Shown piece after piece: positions 58,121 to 64,000 of a DNA stretch of 64,000 bases. The position numbers were made by a program, and so were the translations under genes. The DNA is taken from assembly GCF_003576645.1 (NCBI RefSeq), contig NC_044925.1, positions 13,148,877 to 13,212,876 on the forward strand, written 5' to 3'. Source of the DNA: Ipomoea triloba. Lineage: Eukaryota; Streptophyta; Magnoliopsida; Solanales; Convolvulaceae. The notes below the pieces were generated by a model. That model saw only the letters and a program-made list of their open reading frames with translations, was not told where the DNA came from and did not search any database. Each line of letters opens with the position of its first letter. Positions within the stretch are counted from its first letter, which is position 1.

Positions 58121-61100
58121 TTACAAAGTGGACGAAAGTCCCATTTTTCCAACAAGATCCTTGAATTTAAATGGAGGCATGCCTTTAGTCAAAGGATCTG
58201 CTAGCATCAACTCAGTACTAATATGCTGAATGACCACAATTTTCTCTTTAATGCGCTCCCTGATAGCTAAAAACTTAATGTCGATTTGTTTAACACTTCT
58301 CCATGATATAGCCCCACCGGCCATGATAAAGATGTACCCTGATATTGATTTTCGTGAATCAACACAACCGGCAAAGTCTGAATCAGAATACCCAATGACG
58401 TCCAATAGATCCGTCTGCTTAAACACGAGCATATGATCTTTGGTACCCTTAAGATACCGCATAACCTTCTTTGCAGCTCTCTAGTGGTCTAAACTCGGAT
58501 TACTTTGATATCGACCTAGCATTCCCACAGCAAAGGCAATGTCCGGTCTAGTACAGACTTGGACATAACCAAGACTACCAACAATTGAAGCATATGGAAT
58601 ATCCTTCATGGATTCTCTTTCAAAATCATTCTTTGGACATTGATCCAAACTCAACTTATCTCCCTTCGCAATAGGAGCAACACTTGGTGAGCAATCCTTC
58701 ATCCGAAATCTTTCTAAAATTTTGTTAATATAGGCTTCTTGTGATAGACCCAAAACACCACGTGATCTATCTCTATGGATCTTTATGCCAATGACATAAG
58801 ATGCCTCGCCCATATCCTTCATATCAAAATTATTAGAAAGAAATTGCTTCACCTCATGTAGCATCCCTTTATTATTTGTTGCAAGTAAAATGTCGTCCAC
58901 ATATAAAACAAGAAAACATATTTTACTCCCACTTACCTTTTGGTATATACAATTATCTATTGGACTTTCAACAATACCATATGAAGAAATAATCCCATCA
59001 AATTTTATATACCATTGGCGGGAGGCTTGTTTTAATCCGTAAATGGACTTCTTGAGCTTGCAAACCAAATGCTCACCTTTACTAGAAGAGAAACCTTCAG
59101 GTTGTTTCATATAAACCTCCTCTTCTAGATCACCGTTAAGGAATGCTGTTTTCACATCCATTTGTTGCAGTTCAAAATTGAAGTGTGCAACTAAAGCCGA
59201 AATGATACGAAGTGAATCTTTCTTTGACACAGGAGAAAATGTCTCTGTGTAATTGATTCATTCTTGCTGAGTGAATCCTTTAGCAACAAGTCTAGCCTTG
59301 TATCTTTCAATGTTGCCTAATGAGTCTCTTTTGGTTTTATAGATCCATTTACAGCCAATAGCCTTGGCATCATTAGGCAGCTCTACAAGGTTCCAAACAC
59401 CATTGCTCCGTATGGAACTCATTTTATCTTTCATGGCTTCATACCATAAATCAGATTCCTTACAACTTATGGCTTGTGAAAAGGTTTCAGGATCATTTGT
59501 TTCTCCAACATTGCTTTCTTGTAAATACACTATATAATCACTAGGAATTGCCGATTTTCTAATTCGAGTAGATCTTCTTAATGCTGGACTACCTTCTCTT
59601 TGAAGAGTTGATGGTTCAACTTCCTTTTCAGGAATTTCCTGAATTGGTTGATCTACTGGAATAATCTCAGCATTTTGTGGAATTTCATCAATAGGTTGTT
59701 CAATATCCGTGTGATCCTGAGGGGTATTTTGATCTATTATCAACCTATCTAATGATGTAGAAGGATGGAGTTCATTATGTTCTTGAGTAGGAATTAAATC
59801 CTTGAACCGATCCCTCCCACTAATCAAATCATCTTCAAGAAATTTGGCATTTCTTGATTCCACAAACCTAGTAGAATGAGATGGACAGTAAAATCTGTAA
59901 CCCTTCGAGGACGGTGCGTATCCAACAAAGAAACCACTTATAGTTCTCGGGTCCAACTTCTTTTCTTGTGGGTTATATATACGCACTTCAGACGGACATC
60001 CCCAAACACGCATATGTTGCAAACTCGGTTTCCAACCTTTAAACAATTCAAAAGGTGTCTTTGGGACAGCCTTAGTTGGAACACGGTTTAATATATACGT
60101 AGCCGTTTTCAGTGCTTCAATCCACAAGAACTTAGGAAGTTTTGAGTTGCTAAGCATACTTCTGACCATGTCAAGAAGTGTTCGGTTTCTTCTTTCAGCA
60201 ACACCATTTTGGTCCGGAAAACCAGGCATGGTGTATTGGGCGACAATCCCATGTTCTTGAAGAAACTTAGCAAAAGGACCAGGTGTTTGTCCATTTTCAG
60301 TGTATCTACCATAATATTCACCACCTCTATCTGATCTTACTATTTGTATTCGCTTTCCACATTGGTTCTCAACTTCAGCCTTAAAAGTTTTGAAGGCATC
60401 CAATGCTTCATACTTATTAGAAAGCAAATACATATATGTAAACCGTGAATAATCATCAATAAAGGTGATAAAATATTTTTGGCTTATCATGTCCATATCC
60501 GGACAACATATATCAGTATGTATGATTTCTAATATGGTAGAACTCCTTGTGGCACCTTTCTTAGACTTGTTTGTTTGCTTTCCCTTAATGCAATCTATAC
60601 AAGTCTCAAAATCAGTATAATCAAGAGTACTAAGTACCCCATCATTTACTAATTTCTTAATTCTTTCAATAGAGATGTGACCTAATCTCCGATGCCATAA
60701 CATATAGGAATTCTCATTAATACTTGGTCTTTTAATGCCAGTATGAACATGTAAAGAATTATATGTAGANTCTAAAATCAAAACAAAGCCACTACTTAAT
60801 ATTATTTTACATGTTCCTATTGCTTCAACTTGTGAGCCCATCTTATTTCCGGATAAGATAGTCTGCTCACTTCCCACTGGCTTCCTTAAGGCTTGAAGTC
60901 CCTGTAAGGAATTTGCAATATGGATTGTTGATCCAGAATCAATCCACCAAGTATTAGTGTTAACTTCAGACATATTAGATTCATAACATACAAATGAGGA
61001 TAGATTACCTTTGTTCTCAAGCCATTTCTTGAATTTGATGCAATCTATCTTAAAGTGTCCTTTCTTTTTACAGAAAAAACACCTTCGCATCTTCTTTATG

Positions 61101-61864
61101 TCAGCTTGAGGTTGGCTTTTTCCCTTAGCCTTAGTGGTACTACGAGATTTGCCCTTTCCTTGCGGTATGGAAAGCATAACACTTTCACCCATTTCCATTG
61201 AAAGCCTTTCCTCCTCTTCAACACACATGGTCATTAAATCAACGATAGACCAATTTTCCTTATGCGTGTTATAAGAGATTTTAAATGGCTCATAATGATG
61301 TGGAAGTGTATTTAACACATGATGTACCACAAAGGTATCCGTCAAAACTACCCCGAGTTTTTTTAGTTGGTTTGTTATATCCTGAAACTTCATAATGTAC
61401 TCACGTACACCCTTAACAGTGTTTAAACGAAGGGAAGAAAATTTCATAACAAGGGTGCTAGTTAAAGACTTCACTGAGCTGGCATATTGAGCGTCAAGGG
61501 CCTCAAGCAAGGGCTTGACATCTGTATATGCGTCAACAATACCACGAACTGAATCCGAAACATTAGACTTGATCAAAATTACACTGAGCCGATTGGATCT
61601 CTCCCATCGCTCATATAGTGCAATTTCATCAGGTGTACTTGAATTTGTAAGGATTTGTGGTTTATTGTTATTGACAGCATAGTCCAACTCTTTCCACCCT
61701 AAATTCAAGAGAATCCTTTCTTTCCAAACCTTATAGTTGTTACTACAGAGTTGGGGAATTTGAATGGTCAGATCAGTATGAGTAACGGGTTGAGATGCTG
61801 TAAAGATCAAAAGGTTCATATCAGTTTTGAGGCACACATAGAACCGAATTGCATACATTACCAA
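58121..61864 (-). pseudogene. gag-pol polyprotein of element C (two nonsense codons, RNase H deletion)
   Basis: A likely start is the Met of MNLLIFTASQP, about 45 codons of leader frame aside. Gag (UBN2-type, YKVWKERILLNLGWKELDYA) is followed by zinc knuckle CFFCKKKGHFKIDC, protease WWIDSGSTIHIANS, zinc region HRRLGHISIERIKKL and CIDCIKGK. The integrase has HTDICCPD, RSDRGGEYYG and PDQNGVAERRN. RT has KWIYKTKRDSLGN, MDVKTAFLNG, YGLKQASRQWY and catalytic YVDDILLA. A TGA interrupts after GFTQQE (about 59256) and a TAG after NPSLDH (about 58480). RNase H keeps YSDSDFAGC, but a block of roughly 80 residues with the middle catalytic motifs is missing between ISWRSVKQ and IDIKFLA. One N lies at 60770. 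Mobilisation would need proteins from another copy. Confidence 0.9.
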
Positions 61865-63623
61865 TGTAAATGATGCATAAGATAGACTCGAATGCCATAA
61901 AAATTACCTGTGGGCTAAATTTTTACGCATAATGAATCTATCAAAACTTAATGGTGGAAACGGAATGGGTACGATTATAGTTTGATTTTCCACACATAAT
62001 AACAAAACTACCAAACTGTATGCCGATACATAATTGCCTGTGGGTGAAATTATGATTACAGCTCAGTATTTTATTCCAATTAATCATACAAATGTAACAA
62101 AATTGCCTGTGGGCGAAATTTTATTATATTACGTATGATTGATCGCAATTTATGCCTAAACTTTATGTGATTTATTAAAACTTAATATACAATCTCAATT
62201 AAATTAAAGATGCTGTGGCTACTCCTTAATTAACTAAAATCGTATTATCACATCGGCATTGATTTATTTAAAGCCTAACAAACAAATTGTACTAACATAT
62301 GATAAACAATTCCCAAGTATACTCCCAGGAAAGTTGGTAGGTGCTAAGGCTCCTTTAAAAACCAACTCCTTAGACAGAGTAGGGTCGCAAGGGGACTAGT
62401 AGCAATATGGCTGAAGGCACTATGGCAATTTCAGCCAGCAAGGCGTTTTAAGCCAGGGCCATAGAACTAGTGTTCCTCCCCAAGAACTTTCCCGGGTTCA
62501 TGCATTCTCACATTCAATGTACAATAGTTTGGAAGTCCTATATGAATGTAAATTCACTTACAGTTAAGGCTTTAAATAGGGTATACTATCCTTTTAGGAT
62601 ACTTTAATGTGCCAATAATTAGACACAATTGAAGATCGATAATATGCCTAATCTATCCTTAAAAGGCACTAATTCACCTAAAAGGCACTATACCATGCAT
62701 AATAAACATTTAATTCAGACCTACAAGGCTCTAAATTCATCCTTAAAGAACATGCTTTTCTAAAAGTATAATTATAACAATCAAATAATTATTGCAATAA
62801 ATATACAAAGCATGCTCAAATTATGCATATTAACAAACTCATACTTCACAATTAAATTGCAATACTTAAACAATTTAATGTACACCTTAATATTAAATCA
62901 AAATTCAAATGGCAAATGTAGAACTTAATATTTGCTACAAATTGAATAATGATTTAAATTAATGGGAGATTAGCTTGAACAAATCAGGATATATGAAAGC
63001 CTAATATGATGAAGAGAAAATTTCTTAATGGATAGGCCCAAAAGCTTTGAAATTAAATAGGCCTTGAATTTGAATTTAATCCAAATAACTCAAATAAGCC
63101 CAATTAATTTTAAAAGAAACCCTTAGCCAAAATGGGCCAAACATAGCCCATCCTTTCAATCCCTTTCCATCAGATTCTTTAATTAGCCATATATTATGTT
63201 CAAACCATCCAAATCCAAACCTAGCTGCTCTTATTCTTCATCTTGCGCAGCCAGACAGTGAGAGAGACACAGAAGCAACCAAAAGAGATGGAAGCAATGT
63301 TTAATACTCAATCTCGTCGCAGTCATCTCACCTCGACACCACCTGTCGCCCACCGCTCCAGTCGCCGGCGTCACCATCTTCGTCACCGGTCAACGGAGAG
63401 CGACAAATCGGAGACCAAATAGGAGCAAATACGAACGACAGTAGAGGTTTGTTTTATGATTTTATTTCAAAGAAATTCATGCCATATTCCAAATAAAACC
63501 TTTGGAGAATTTTGAATATATATATAAAGTCAAAAATTATATATATGCATACACTGTAAAATTCAATATATGTATATCTCAGGCATATATATATACAAAT
63601 TAATCAACCAAGCAGAGGTTTTA
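61865..63623 (-). other. Untranslated leader of element C
   Basis: About 1.8 kb without a supported ORF. It has three copies of a GCCTGTGGGCGAAATT-like motif near 61908, 62036 and 62105. A GC-rich patch at about 63240-63440 (GTCGCCGGCGTCACC) stands out from the AT-rich rest and could be foreign sequence. Confidence 0.6.
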
Positions 63624-63638
63624 TGGGCTCTGATACCA
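63624..63638 (-). promoter_or_regulatory. Primer-binding site of element C
   Basis: The minus strand reads TGGTATCAGAGCCCA, the initiator-Met tRNA primer site, two bases after the LTR end TTACA. Confidence 0.9.
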
Positions 63639-63640
63639 AC

Positions 63641-64000
63641 TGTAAGAATAAATAGGAAGCATATAGGATCTAACCTCCAGCCATAGTTAATTGTTTGTTG
63701 ATGCCTGAACTGCTGCAAAAGAGTTTTTTTTATCTCTCACTTTCACAACCCTCTTAGATGGTGTATGAGTCTTAATATATTGTGCAGTGAGAGGATTATA
63801 GAGCCTTTTTATAGATGCAGTCCATCAATGCACTATTCCAATTATTTCCTACTGTTTAACTGTTTGCACCACTTATGAACAGAAAAATGGCATTTCATTA
63901 TAATGACCTTTCAGAAATCATAGTGGGATTCAATATCTTAATAATGAGATAATGAATCCCTGCTTTTAAGGGGATAGTGGATCCATGTTTTCTGCTGGTG
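63641..64000 (-). repeat. 5' LTR of element C (partial)
   Basis: Plus strand begins TGTAAGAATAAATAGG and matches 57477-57840. The minus-strand TATA box at 63804-63814 (CTATAAAAAGG) is the likely promoter. Truncated by the window end. Confidence 0.85.

Larger units (their letters stand above)
57477..64000 (-). mobile_element. Copia LTR retrotransposon C (5' LTR runs off the window)
   Basis: Minus-strand order: 5' LTR (64000 and beyond to 63641), PBS, long leader, gag-pol (61864-58121), purine tract, 3' LTR (57855-57477). The two LTRs differ by about two bases over some 340 bp, so the insertion is recent. Even so, the polyprotein has two nonsense codons and an RNase H deletion. The 3' LTR lacks the last about 19 bp present in the 5' LTR. 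A Tork/Tnt1-type lineage is suggested by motif style but was not tested. Confidence 0.85.

Overview
The window is plant nuclear DNA: AT-rich, intron-bearing gene pieces, and mostly transposable elements nested in one another. The plant families present (G-type lectin receptor kinase, auxin response factor, plastid CobW-type protein) and the TE types (Copia, CACTA, Helitron, Mutator-like, Stowaway) indicate a flowering plant, most likely a eudicot; I cannot name the species. No complete host gene is visible. Three host gene pieces are recognisable: an ARF fragment inside a Helitron (6309-6787), a G-type lectin S-receptor-like kinase without its 5' part (39879-43328) and a first exon of a CobW/PTAC17-like gene (about 44459-44737).

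Layout. 1-5822: intergenic DNA with a Mutator-type foldback (1020-1458, perfect 9-bp TSD), a Stowaway MITE (2282-2512), Helitron 5'-end fragments, a non-LTR retrotransposon RNase H remnant (3879-4603) and satellite-like repeats. 5823-8891: a Helitron (TC start, 3' hairpin, CTAG end, A/T insertion) that carries three ARF exons. 9129-10359: probable LTR fragment. 10737-31810: Copia element A on + (LTRs 143/154 bp, TSD TATAC), split by the large minus-strand SIRE-like Copia element B (11281-27964, TSD GGTCA). Element B has gag-pol plus an envelope-position ORF and a further small ORF. Parts of B are duplicated at single-N joins and look like assembly errors.

32020-39878 and 47509-55160: two copies of one non-coding CACTA element. 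Both carry the same two Helitrons with a decayed helicase C-terminus. Each copy also has its own private Mutator-type foldback (33177-34100 in copy 1; 50311-52122 in copy 2), so these came after the duplication. Copy 1 has lost its last 41 bp and runs straight into the receptor-kinase exon. 43330-47440: CobW exon, probable LTR fragment, no further gene. 55161-57476: microsatellite, intergenic DNA and a tRNA-derived Pol III-type sequence. 57477-64000: a young minus-strand Copia element C with two nonsense codons and an RNase H deletion; its 5' LTR runs off the window.

The most unexpected signal is a set of tandem duplications that all have exactly the same 42-nt period in seven places in unrelated sequence. 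This is either an assembly gap-filling artefact or an unusual fixed-length duplication process. Also worth a second look: the ARF-carrying Helitron, the CACTA/receptor-kinase junction, the extra ORF in Copia element B, a plant snRNA-type upstream sequence element in both CACTA copies, and the dense TTCGAGAGG motif in element B.
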